From assembly GCA_944325865.1 (NCBI GenBank), contig CALVBS010000001.1, forward strand, positions 248,001 to 312,000: a stretch of DNA of 64,000 nt. Direction: 5' to 3'. Positions 10,104 through 18,319 of this stretch are shown in pieces. The first letter of the stretch is position 1, and every line of letters starts with the position of its first letter. Source of the stretch: Candidatus Gastranaerophilales bacterium (GTDB lineage Bacteria; Cyanobacteriota; Vampirovibrionia; Gastranaerophilales; Gastranaerophilaceae). The translations under genes and the position numbers were made by a program. The notes under the pieces were generated by a model. That model made no database searches. It was not told the DNA's origin and worked only from the letters and a program-made list of their open reading frames with translations.

Positions 10104-11117
10104 TTGATTTATCCGATAAGCTTCCAACACAAGCCAAATAATATAAAACAAGCCAACTCTAAGGAGCCGTCTTCATGCGGCAGTTCAGAGGATTATAAAG
10201 ACCCGCTTGCAAGTCAATGGCTTAATTATGTATTATGTTCAACAGAACTTGGAGCACTTATACATGAAATTGCACCGAGAGCAGCACAAGCACTATGGAT
10301 TCCTACAATAATGTATCTGGGAGCAGATATCTACGACAAGTACAAAAACGACAAAAACATATATTCCCCCAGCAGAAAAAGAGGGGTAGAACAGGCAATT
10401 TATCAGGGAACTGCCGGTTTTTTACTACCGGCTCTTTCAATATTCATAGGCCAAAAACTTACATCACCTATAGGACGGCTTGTCAATAAAGGAATAAGCG
10501 TTAACCAAAAGGAAAGCGTTTTAAATCATATAAAAAATTCTCTTGATCAATGCGTAGGCAACAGATTTAATAATTACGACAACTTTGAAAAATTTGTAAT
10601 AAATTCTCTTGAAAACAAAATAGCAGCCTGTAAAAACGAAAAAAAATCAGATACTTTTTTCAAAAAAATAATTAAATACACCCAGAAAAAATATACTCTT
10701 GCATCAAATGACACTGAAAAACTCATAAATTATGCAAGACAAAACACAAAAGAACTCTATGAAATAAAGGATTCCCTTGCAAAGAAAATTAAACCGCAGC
10801 AGATATCCAAAAGAAGTTTCCAAAATTATCTGGAAAAATCAAGCAATCTTAAAGCAACATATGGCAAAGATTATGCAAATGACGCACTTCGTTATGCTCT
10901 TAAATCTTACCAGAATAAACTTATTATGAAAAATAAGCTTATAAAGACGTTCGGCGGTCTTATTGCTCTTGCTGTAACAATTAATCCAATCTATAACTAT
11001 GTTCAGGATACAGTTATTCCTAAATATATAGATCCTAATCTTGATAAATTCAACAAAGCCATACTTGACGGGAGTATTCTTAAACAGCATATTAAATCTA
11101 CACCGCATAAGAATTGA
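10104..11117 (+). CDS. Lineage-type hypothetical protein with hydrophobic segments
   Basis: This 337-residue protein starts MIYPISFQHKPNN, matching the short Asn-rich leader with an aromatic residue seen on other hypotheticals here. Hydrophobic stretches at about 52-75 (LGALIHEIAPRAAQALWIPTIMYLGA), 95-115 (GTAGFLLPALSIFIGQKL) and 280-300 (KTFGGLIALAVTINPIYNYV) flank a Lys-rich helical middle (about 130-270). The TTG start has AGGA upstream and a TATAAT about 30 bases before it (near 10074). No known family is recognised. Confidence 0.6.
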   Translation: MIYPISFQHKPNNIKQANSKEPSSCGSSEDYKDPLASQWLNYVLCSTELGALIHEIAPRAAQALWIPTIMYLGADIYDKYKNDKNIYSPSRKRGVEQAIYQGTAGFLLPALSIFIGQKLTSPIGRLVNKGISVNQKESVLNHIKNSLDQCVGNRFNNYDNFEKFVINSLENKIAACKNEKKSDTFFKKIIKYTQKKYTLASNDTEKLINYARQNTKELYEIKDSLAKKIKPQQISKRSFQNYLEKSSNLKATYGKDYANDALRYALKSYQNKLIMKNKLIKTFGGLIALAVTINPIYNYVQDTVIPKYIDPNLDKFNKAILDGSILKQHIKSTPHKN

Positions 11118-11136
11118 AAACCAAAATCAGAATAAC

Positions 11137-12354
11137 TTATTCAGCATCATCAAAATTATACCAGTAACTTCCGTCTTCATATTTCAGATTTTCCGTCAAA
11201 ATCAAAGAACCTGATTTATTTAAAGAAAGCTCTACAACAGAGGCAATTTTAAAAAGTGAATTTTCAGACTTCTGAAGAAGAAATATGTAGTTAAAGCGTG
11301 ATGCTATATAAGCCTTTGCCTGTTTTTCCGTACATTTTTCATTATATACTTTATATCCCGCGAGCTTTGTAATAGCCTGAGTCAAAGAATCAGCTTCAAC
11401 ATCAGCAAAATAACCATTTCCAAAATATTCAGATAACACAACCGGCATATATTCGGTATCATTAATTACATAATCATATTTAAGTTTAGACACAGCATTA
11501 AATAAATCAGAAAGCCCGTTTTCACCAAGCCCTTTAATATAATAACTGTCACATATTTCAGAATTTATAATCGGATAATTTTCAAATAATGCAACCCTGT
11601 TATCCTGATTAATTTCATTGGAAATCGCAGATATTAATGCTGTTTTTCCGGCAGAAGCAGGAGCTGCAATAAGAATATTTTTCTTTTCATCAATGAGTTT
11701 TTTTATAAATTTATAAATATCAGAATTGATTGATTCATCAGCTAAAAGAAATTTAAAATCTACTTTTTCTGTCTTTAATTTTTCAAATAGTATTTTTTCA
11801 TGGCATACAGGAGGAGAAAAAAGCGTTATTACAAGCTTGTTTAACCTTATTTGGCCAAACAGCATATCAGGTTTATTAATTTTTCTGCGTATTGCAGAAT
11901 ACAGTTTTTCAAATTGGGAATCCGTAAGAACAGCATCCTCTTTAACAAAACCGGAATTTCTATCTGTAAATATACTTCCGTCAGAATTCACACAAACAGC
12001 TCTGACATCATCTTTTGATATAAAGTAATCAAGTTCGCCAAAACCATGAACAGAATTCATAAACAAAGAAATTATATGCTCTTTTTCCTCATTTGAAAAA
12101 GAAATATCCGAATACTCATTTTCCAGTTTATAAATAAGAAAGTCCGAAATAAGTTTTCTCTGTTCGGCTTCAGAATATTCAAACCAGACTGGAATAGAAG
12201 CAACTTTTTGTGACAAACTAAGTGCCAGTTCGTCAAAAACAGGGCCCAAATCAGCCTCAACAAGAGTTGTTGCCGACATAGATGGCTTTTGAGTTCCATC
12301 AGCTGATAAATCTTCTATATTCTCAAAATTATTAAATCTGTCTTTTAATGCCAT
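11137..12354 (-). CDS. CpaF/TadA-like secretion ATPase, degenerate
   Basis: This 405-residue protein resembles the CpaF ATPase that powers Tad/Flp pilus assembly. The region VHGFGELDYFISKDDVRAVCVN (103-123) matches the CpaF N-terminal signature, and Walker A is APASAGKT at 231-238. The Walker B/Asp-box region reads YDYVINDTEYMP instead of the usual GEvRGpE, and the His box reads ADVEADSLTQAITKLA with no His. Catalysis may therefore be weak or lost. It follows the CpaE-like gene by 2 bp in one operon. No pilin, secretin or TadB/C genes are adjacent. Confidence 0.7.
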   Translation of the reverse strand: MALKDRFNNFENIEDLSADGTQKPSMSATTLVEADLGPVFDELALSLSQKVASIPVWFEYSEAEQRKLISDFLIYKLENEYSDISFSNEEKEHIISLFMNSVHGFGELDYFISKDDVRAVCVNSDGSIFTDRNSGFVKEDAVLTDSQFEKLYSAIRRKINKPDMLFGQIRLNKLVITLFSPPVCHEKILFEKLKTEKVDFKFLLADESINSDIYKFIKKLIDEKKNILIAAPASAGKTALISAISNEINQDNRVALFENYPIINSEICDSYYIKGLGENGLSDLFNAVSKLKYDYVINDTEYMPVVLSEYFGNGYFADVEADSLTQAITKLAGYKVYNEKCTEKQAKAYIASRFNYIFLLQKSENSLFKIASVVELSLNKSGSLILTENLKYEDGSYWYNFDDAE

Positions 12355-12356
12355 AA

Positions 12357-13553
12357 TTACCCTCTTAAAATATTATAAATATTGCTTACCGAATTGTTTG
12401 AATACTTATTTATAAGTTTTTTTCTGTAAATACTGTCAGAAATATTCATAGCCAGTTCTCTAAAACTTACTGCAACATTTGAGGTTGAATTAATTTCCGA
12501 AACCAGCACACCTTTATTTATTGCAGCCATTAATGTAAAATAGTTGTTTGGAATTTTCCAGTAAACTTGTTTGTTTAAAAGTTTTTCAACATCTTCCGCT
12601 TTAATTTCATCATTTTCCATGTAACGATTAATCAGTATCTGAACTTTATCATTGTCATAGCCGAGTTTCTCAAATAAATCAAGACATCTCTGACAATTTC
12701 TGAGAGCAGGAAGATTCACAATAGTTACAAGGAAGAGTAAATCTGAGTTATCAAGAGCTGTAATCGTTTTACCATCAAAATTTGCATCCGTATCAACTAC
12801 TATATAAGAAAATGTTTCCTTAAGAACCGAAATTAAATGTTGAATTTCTTTTCCCGAAACTTCTTTAGCCTGCTTAAATACCGGAGGATCTGCCAGAACA
12901 TAGAGACTGGTATTTTTGTATTTTTCCATTGTATTCAAAAGAAAGTCTTTGTTAATTTTATCAGGATTTTTCAGCATATAAGAAATATTAAATGTCGGGT
13001 TCAAATCCATAAAAGTTGTAATATCTCCGAACTGAAAATTCAAATCAATAAGAGCGACATTTTCCTTGGTAATCTTTGCCAGTTCAAAAGCGAGATTTGC
13101 CGCAATAGAAGTTTTTCCTATACCTCCTTTATTAGAAAAAACCGTAATCATACGGGATTTTGTAGTTTTTAAAGTCTGACCGTTAAGCTGCTCTGATACC
13201 CGTTTTAAAACATCAAAGAATTCTGATTTTATAACAGGGGAAGAAATAAACTCTTTCACTCCGAGCCGCATAATTTTTACGATTAAATCAACATCCGGCG
13301 TATCTGATACAGCAAGAACCCGTCCGTTAGAATAATCTAATTTCCTTAAAAAATCAGAATATTTTTGCAAACCGTCATTCAAATCAACAATAAGAAAAAA
13401 CTTGTTTAAAGAGGATAATGTATTATAAACATCCGACAAATCAGAAAAATCTTCAAGACAATCAAAACCGCCATACTCATCAATATAAAGCTTTGTAAGT
13501 TTTTTAAAACTCTGATTTGAAGATAAAATAATAGTGGAAATACTCTCTGTCAT
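12357..13553 (-). CDS. CpaE/TadZ-like MinD-family ATPase with receiver-like N-terminus
   Basis: This 398-residue protein has a receiver-like domain (1-125; FFLIVDLND around 52-60) followed by a MinD/ParA-type ATPase. The deviant Walker A is KGGIGKTS at 142-149. DLNFQFGDITTFMDLNP and YIVVDTDANFD are the later nucleotide-binding blocks. CpaE/TadZ positions Tad pilus machinery at the cell pole. It forms a two-gene operon with the CpaF-like gene. Its start is 85 bp downstream of the 6S RNA terminator. Confidence 0.8.
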   Translation of the reverse strand: MTESISTIILSSNQSFKKLTKLYIDEYGGFDCLEDFSDLSDVYNTLSSLNKFFLIVDLNDGLQKYSDFLRKLDYSNGRVLAVSDTPDVDLIVKIMRLGVKEFISSPVIKSEFFDVLKRVSEQLNGQTLKTTKSRMITVFSNKGGIGKTSIAANLAFELAKITKENVALIDLNFQFGDITTFMDLNPTFNISYMLKNPDKINKDFLLNTMEKYKNTSLYVLADPPVFKQAKEVSGKEIQHLISVLKETFSYIVVDTDANFDGKTITALDNSDLLFLVTIVNLPALRNCQRCLDLFEKLGYDNDKVQILINRYMENDEIKAEDVEKLLNKQVYWKIPNNYFTLMAAINKGVLVSEINSTSNVAVSFRELAMNISDSIYRKKLINKYSNNSVSNIYNILRG

Positions 13554-13637
13554 ACAACCTCTTATATAAGAATATTAGCACATTTTACGGGTAAGAGCAA
13601 TATGCACAAAATAAAAAACAGAGAAAAAGCTTACATA

Positions 13638-13816
13638 TAAAAACCCTGCACGAATGTGATTTTGTTACCTGCTGGTCTCGCAGGTGGGTGAGTGCCTTGA
13701 TAAATCCGTTTCCCGCTGACAAACAAAAGTTTGGCGGGTTTACTTCAATATCTGTGAGAGCTGACTCTCCCTTTTATAAATAATGTAGGAACAAAATTGA
13801 ACACCCGTACAGAGTT
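13638..13816 (-). ncRNA. ssrS: 6S RNA (RNA polymerase regulator), by structure
   Basis: About 179 nt fold into the 6S plan. The outer closing stem is 13 bp, pairing 13802-13814 with 13644-13656 (some G-U). An 8-bp stem (13790-13797 with 13659-13666) continues it. A wide central bubble follows, whose 3' side forms a 6-bp hairpin (13667-13672/13680-13685). The upper arm starts GGGAGAGT/ACTCACCC (13764-13771 with 13686-13693) and ends in a CCCGC/GCGGG apical hairpin. The RNA ends in GCAGGGTTTTT. A strong promoter sits upstream. 6S binds housekeeping RNA polymerase. Identification rests on architecture, length and promoter, not on a database match. Confidence 0.7.
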
Positions 13817-13822
13817 ATATTT

Positions 13823-13851
13823 ATTATAACATTATATAGAACAAATTGCAA
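13823..13851 (-). promoter_or_regulatory. Promoter of the 6S RNA
   Basis: On the minus strand TTGCAA (13851-13846) and a perfect TATAAT (13828-13823) are separated by 17 bp. The predicted start is near 13816, at the base of the closing stem. The -35 element is close to the stop codon of the upstream gene at 13860. Confidence 0.7.
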
Positions 13852-13859
13852 TCAGCCGA

Positions 13860-15974
13860 TTATCTCATGGAAAGAGTTTCCATAGCTAGTTTTTCTGCTG
13901 CATCAGCACGTGCCATTGCTGAATTTACGGGAGATACATCAGTTGTATTGGCAATAACCACAGGCTCCGGTGAAGGGATATAGGTTCTGACAGGTTCATC
14001 AAAATTTTGATTAGCAGTGGATTCAGCAGCTGCTGATTGAGCAGTTTGAGCTTGTGGCACCGGAGCAGATTGCTGAGATGGGATTTTTTCCTGATAAGGT
14101 GTTCCGTTTCTATGCATTGTCAATAAATTTGTAGGGCTGTTATTACTTACAAACGGCTGTACTTGCTGTGATGGCGAAGCAGGCTGTCTGTACGGATTTA
14201 AAAGATTAGTCGGACTATTGTTGCTTACAAACGGTTGATTCGCGGATTGAGCCTGTGCTCTTCTCTGAGCTTCCGCAAGAAGTTGTGCCATTTGTTCCTG
14301 CTGTAATTTTTCCTGTTCGGATGCTGACGTGTCTTCTTCCTCATCAAGAACAGATTTTGTCGGTCTTCCGATAACAGCATGAACAGCTTTTGTTGCCCAT
14401 TTTGCAAGAAACGGTGACACTATCATCATCGGAATTATAATTCGTAACGGAACACCCAGAATATTACCGTTTGCACATTTCCTAAGCAAGTTCATGTTCC
14501 ATTTTTTAGGTGAACGATAAGAGAGAATTCTCTCGTTTCCAATGTTAATTAATGAACCTATTTTTTGAAGAAGTTTTGTTATTGGATTTTTAATACCTTT
14601 CAAATTTAATTTCTGTTTTAAGGCTTTTTTGGCAAGTTTATACTCCTGCTTAGTTTGGAATGCTCCGTTTTTAACAAGGGTATTAAACTCATCAAGAGCT
14701 TTTCTGTATTCTTCGACACCGGCCTTATCCAGACCTGCATATTTAAACCCTCCGACTTTATGCATACCGACAATACCGGCAGTCAATGCAAGGAAGTATG
14801 TAAAGTCGTTTACAAAACGTTCTGCAAAAGTTTTACCCTTTTCTCCTTTAGGAGCTTTAAATGTGTTAATTAACATATCAGCAAAGATACCAGCCTGCAT
14901 AGCAACGGCAAGCTTACCACCTGCAAATCTGTTTGTAGTTCCTTCTAAAAACCAGCCTGTCATTTTTGGCAAAAGTCTGCCTAAAGTTGTTTTACCTTCT
15001 TTGCCGAGAGTTGCTTTATATTTATTTAAATACTCTGATAATGAAACAGTTCTTCCAAAAAGATGATTTTTAAGTTTATTTTTACCTCTCCAGATAGAAA
15101 CTTTAATATTATTCTTGCTTCCTTTCTCAAGAATATCCATAACTTTGTCAGGATTTTCAAGAAATTTACCTTTCAAAGAATTATATTCCCGCATTGAACG
15201 AAAGCCTAACTTACGGACTTTGAAATTCTTAGCAAGTTTTTGTAATCCTTTAATACCTGTTTTTGATTCAACCTGACTAATCATGTTTTTGCTGACACCA
15301 AGCAGCTCAAGCTCCTTTTTCTGAAGTGCAAGAGCTCTGTCAGCAAAAGTTTTTCCTTTCAAGCTGTCAACAAACTGCTTAATCTGATCTGATGACATTC
15401 CGTATTGTTCAAGTTTTTGATATGCGTTTGTATTTCTCCCAAAAGGAATACCCAGAAAAGATTTTGCAGGTCTGTCCGAAATAGGTTTTAAAAATTCTTC
15501 AAAAATCTGTTCTGTATCTGCAGCAAGAAAGCCATGCAAACCTGCTCCCGGAGTTTTTGCAAATGACCATTCCGGCTTAGTTGAATGATTTCTCAGAGAA
15601 TAGACTATTTTACTCTTTTTGGAAAGTTTTTCAAAACCGTTGTCCATCCAACGCATAAATTTTTCAAAGTTCTTACCAAACCAGGTCTTTTCAGAAAATC
15701 TATCGCCGAAATCGCCTATTTTGCCAAGTATGCTTGAATGATAATCACCTTCGCATTTTGGATTAAACTTATCCATAGCCTGTCCAAGACCGTACCAGAC
15801 ACCGGCTCCGACACCGAGCATAGCTGCAGGATTTGTTTCTTCAGAGGCTTTTGCACGATTTGCAAGATAAGAATTATCAACAGATTGTTTAACTTTTTCC
15901 TTATCAATACCCTGCATCTGAGGATTGCCGGCCTGCATAGCCACATTATATTGCGAATTTAAATTACTAACCAT
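13860..15974 (-). CDS. Large membrane-associated hypothetical with Pro/Gln-rich tail
   Basis: This 704-residue protein matches no family I recognise. The basic N-terminal half (1-340) has many Lys/Phe/Gly segments. Hydrophobic stretches lie near 388-405 (FTYFLALTAGIVGM) and 505-530 (LRIIIPMMIVSPFLAKWATKAV). The tail (about 545-704) is low-complexity and Gln/Pro/Ala-rich, with a duplicated 13-residue motif, QPFVSNNSPTNLL, at 580-592 and 606-618. The N-terminus MVSNLNSQYNVAMQAGN is of the lineage-specific Asn-rich type. It is monocistronic, with a TATAAT at 16043-16038, and divergent from the 56-residue gene at 16151. Confidence 0.6.
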   Translation of the reverse strand: MVSNLNSQYNVAMQAGNPQMQGIDKEKVKQSVDNSYLANRAKASEETNPAAMLGVGAGVWYGLGQAMDKFNPKCEGDYHSSILGKIGDFGDRFSEKTWFGKNFEKFMRWMDNGFEKLSKKSKIVYSLRNHSTKPEWSFAKTPGAGLHGFLAADTEQIFEEFLKPISDRPAKSFLGIPFGRNTNAYQKLEQYGMSSDQIKQFVDSLKGKTFADRALALQKKELELLGVSKNMISQVESKTGIKGLQKLAKNFKVRKLGFRSMREYNSLKGKFLENPDKVMDILEKGSKNNIKVSIWRGKNKLKNHLFGRTVSLSEYLNKYKATLGKEGKTTLGRLLPKMTGWFLEGTTNRFAGGKLAVAMQAGIFADMLINTFKAPKGEKGKTFAERFVNDFTYFLALTAGIVGMHKVGGFKYAGLDKAGVEEYRKALDEFNTLVKNGAFQTKQEYKLAKKALKQKLNLKGIKNPITKLLQKIGSLINIGNERILSYRSPKKWNMNLLRKCANGNILGVPLRIIIPMMIVSPFLAKWATKAVHAVIGRPTKSVLDEEEDTSASEQEKLQQEQMAQLLAEAQRRAQAQSANQPFVSNNSPTNLLNPYRQPASPSQQVQPFVSNNSPTNLLTMHRNGTPYQEKIPSQQSAPVPQAQTAQSAAAESTANQNFDEPVRTYIPSPEPVVIANTTDVSPVNSAMARADAAEKLAMETLSMR

Positions 15975-16150
15975 AATACATCCTATTTCCCTACATTAAT
16001 ATAAAAACATTTACGGGGTAAAAATTGCGTGTGTTTTATTATAACAACATAAAATGTAACGAAATGTAACAAGTTAAGCCAAACTTGAAATTCATAGATT
16101 GATATATACTTTATATATACAAGAGAGAGATAAATAGAGAGGCTTTAAAG

Positions 16151-16321
16151 ATGGCAGTAGCAAATTTAAAGAAGATCGATAATAAATTAAAAGATATGTA
16201 CAAAGATCAAGTAACAACAAACACTTCAAGTAAAGAACCTTTTGTTGACAGATCAGAAGTATTACTCGCACAGATGAACTTTATTGCAATGGCAAACAGA
16301 CAGGCTCTTCATCTGGTATAA
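16151..16321 (+). CDS. 56-residue helical small protein
   Basis: ATG 16151 to TAA 16321 encodes 56 residues beginning MAVANLKKIDNKLKDMY, with an amphipathic N-terminal helix and a second helix near 35-55. A GAGAGG ribosome site lies 9 bases upstream. An AT-rich promoter-like region precedes it and a strong terminator follows at 16376, so it looks like an independent transcription unit. There are no Cys residues or signal peptide, and I recognise no family. Codon use is like the neighbours. Confidence 0.6.
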   Translation: MAVANLKKIDNKLKDMYKDQVTTNTSSKEPFVDRSEVLLAQMNFIAMANRQALHLV

Positions 16322-16375
16322 AAGATTTTTCATACATAATATAACTCCAATTAATTTTTCCCCTACAAATTTTGC

Positions 16376-16405
16376 ACCTGATTTTTCTAAAATCAGGTTT
16401 TTTTT
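16376..16405 (+). terminator. Intrinsic terminator after the 56-residue gene
   Basis: The arms ACCTGATTTT and AAAATCAGGT form a 10-bp stem closing a short loop, followed by eight T. It separates the small gene from the formyltransferase gene. Confidence 0.85.
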
Positions 16406-16458
16406 ATTTATTTCATTAAAACTTGTAACACCACCACAAATACAATATAATAACATAT

Positions 16459-17391
16459 ATGAAAGTTGTTATTCTCGGAAAAGACGGAATGCTTTTGAAT
16501 TTAATCAGGGGGGCAATGCTTGCAAATGTTGAAATTTGCGGAGTACTACGCTATGAGAGAACTGTCAAATCAAGACTTTCACTATTTTTTTTGGATTTTT
16601 TCAAGAGCTCGCCGGCACTTACCATAATAAAAAAATATAAAATTCCGGATTTAACTTTTAATTCAGCAAATTCGAAAGAATTTAAAGAGTTTTTATTAAA
16701 AGAGAACATTGATGTTGTTCTGGTGGGCACATGGCGGGAAAAGATTTCAAAAGAAGTTATAGACCTGCCCGTAATCGGAACAATAAACGTGCACCCTTCA
16801 CTCTTACCAAAATACAGAGGCCCTAATCCTTATTTGCAAACAATACTTTACGGTGAAAAATATTCCGGTGTGACTTTTCATCTTATGAGCGAAAAGTTTG
16901 ACGCAGGCTCAATACTTGCACAGAAAAAGATTGAAATTCTGGAGGGCGATACCGGAAAAGAACTAAAGAACAAAACAGTATTTCAGGCAAGACTAATTTG
17001 TACGGAATTACTGGACAAACTGCAAAGCGGTTTCGTAATCCCTGTAGAGCAGGATGAAAAAGAGGCAACCTATTACGGAAACGTAAAGCCGGAAGATATG
17101 ACCCTCAACTTTGAAAAAGAAACATCCGTTGAGCTGTTACGGCGAATAAGAGCATTTCATCCGTGGCTTCCTGCATACTTTCAGTACAAGAATGTATTTT
17201 TCAAGCTTAATCCTTATGAAGTAAAAATAGTAAATCAAAGCGGTCAAACAGGTAAAATTATTGAAAAAGGGGATTTATCGCTAACTATTGCAACAAAAGA
17301 CGGCAAAGCTTTAAAATGCGGGAAATTAAAACTTTATCGTTTGGAAAATTTCACAAACTTATATATAAAATATTTTGTTAAGTTAACCTAA
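16459..17391 (+). CDS. Formyltransferase of the Fmt / ArnA-N family
   Basis: This 310-residue protein has a formyl-transferase N domain with the Asn-His-Asp catalytic set, N110 and H112 in INVHPSLLPKYRG and D148 in SEKFDAGSIL. A C-terminal Formyl_trans_C-like beta domain (about 205-305) follows. This suits 10-formyl-THF-dependent transfer to Met-tRNA or to an amino sugar. Sequence around KYRGPNPYLQ differs from classical Fmt (RWRGAAPI), so it may be a paralog rather than the housekeeping enzyme. Its last 4 bases overlap the end of the convergent pilin gene. Confidence 0.75.
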   Translation: MKVVILGKDGMLLNLIRGAMLANVEICGVLRYERTVKSRLSLFFLDFFKSSPALTIIKKYKIPDLTFNSANSKEFKEFLLKENIDVVLVGTWREKISKEVIDLPVIGTINVHPSLLPKYRGPNPYLQTILYGEKYSGVTFHLMSEKFDAGSILAQKKIEILEGDTGKELKNKTVFQARLICTELLDKLQSGFVIPVEQDEKEATYYGNVKPEDMTLNFEKETSVELLRRIRAFHPWLPAYFQYKNVFFKLNPYEVKIVNQSGQTGKIIEKGDLSLTIATKDGKALKCGKLKLYRLENFTNLYIKYFVKLT

Positions 17392-18176
17392 TAACTAACC
17401 TTATGCGGATAATCATCAGGTATCTTCCAATTATTCATTTGAATTAATGTTGTACAATAACCATGTAATTTAGAATCGACTACTTGACCTTTACACCCTT
17501 CGTATAACATATCTATTGTACCATCCCAACGATATTTGCTAGGCTCAAAACCTTTACCATGGTGATATTTCCAAGTATCTCCACCTCCTATGGGTTTAAA
17601 ATTAAAGGTAAATCGACATATTCCGGTTGCTTCAGCATCTTGTTTTGTCATACATTTTTCGGGGTTAGACGGGTAAAAATAATAACCTCTGCTATAATAT
17701 GCCGTTGAGGTTGCGAGAGCACTATTATCCGGGAAATAAACAATAAATGTTCCGTCAGCAAGAGTTTCGGTTTTAAGAATTTTCATATATGGAGCAAGAT
17801 ATTTGTTAAACCATTTTTCAGCTTCAGATGACCCTGGGACAGGATTTCCGTCTTTATCAAATTCGGCACCGGTTACATCATCATACCAGTATATTTTGTC
17901 ACCATAATCAACTTCAGCCATTTTGACTGCCTGATTTATAGCGGAATAAAATTTCTGTAATCTTGTTTCGACAACCCTGTTGTTATTCTTTTGAATTAGT
18001 GCTGGCAGGGTTAATGCTGCAACGATACCAATAATACCCAGTGTAATAAGAACTTCAGCCAGGGTAAATGCGGCTTTACGGTTATCTGCAGAGTATGTTG
18101 AAAAACACTCCGGCACATTCGTACCAGCTCCATTACAAGGAAGGCTTTTGGATTCTATATCCTCTAAATTACTCAA
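17388..18176 (-). CDS. Type IV pilin-like protein, leader interrupted by a G tract
   Basis: The intact frame from TTG 18176 gives 262 residues with a class III prepilin signature: RKAAFTLAEVLITLGIIGIVAALTLPALIQ, with cleavage expected before F37. Family proteins are pseudopilins or pilins of type II/IV systems. The TTG has no ribosome site. Upstream are a strong promoter, an AAAGGAGAG site and ATG 18246, but a run of ten G (18207-18216) puts that ATG out of frame. With nine G the gene would run unbroken from 18246 and encode a 285-residue protein with a 59-residue leader. It is either phase-off or a sequencing slip. Confidence 0.8.
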   Translation of the reverse strand: MSNLEDIESKSLPCNGAGTNVPECFSTYSADNRKAAFTLAEVLITLGIIGIVAALTLPALIQKNNNRVVETRLQKFYSAINQAVKMAEVDYGDKIYWYDDVTGAEFDKDGNPVPGSSEAEKWFNKYLAPYMKILKTETLADGTFIVYFPDNSALATSTAYYSRGYYFYPSNPEKCMTKQDAEATGICRFTFNFKPIGGGDTWKYHHGKGFEPSKYRWDGTIDMLYEGCKGQVVDSKLHGYCTTLIQMNNWKIPDDYPHKVSY

Positions 18177-18246
18177 AAGTTCAAGCGGAGAGCTTAAATC
18201 AGTTTGCCCCCCCCCCGGAAACCCTTGTTATAACTACATTTTGCAT
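18177..18246 (-). other. Out-of-frame 5' part of the pilin gene
   Basis: ATG 18246, with AAGGAG about 7 bases upstream, begins MQNVVITRVSGGG and then meets a TGA in the present frame after 15 codons. Removing one G from the tract joins it, with no stop, to the pilin frame at 18176 (23 extra residues). This is probably the true translation start in the on state. Confidence 0.6.
18207..18216 (-). repeat. Homopolymeric G(10) tract (candidate contingency tract)
   Basis: Ten consecutive C on the plus strand (G on the coding strand) lie inside the pilin leader, encoding a Gly run. Such tracts are prone to slip during replication. In a genome this AT-rich a 10-base G run is very unlikely by chance. 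Confidence 0.8.
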
Positions 18247-18285
18247 ATTAACTCTCCTTTAAAATAAAAATAATTTACAAAATAA

Positions 18286-18314
18286 ATTATACATAATAAT
18301 CATAAATATTGCAA
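18286..18314 (-). promoter_or_regulatory. Promoter of the pilin gene
   Basis: On the minus strand TTGCAA (18314-18309), a 17-bp spacer and TATAAT (18291-18286) precede the ribosome site and ATG 18246. It is the same element pair and spacing as the 6S RNA promoter. Confidence 0.65.
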
Positions 18315-18319
18315 ACTTA

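Noticed and set aside
14629-15066. 145-residue open frame on the plus strand
   Set aside because: Antisense to the 704-residue gene, with Ser/Pro-rich content typical of shadow frames and no ribosome site.
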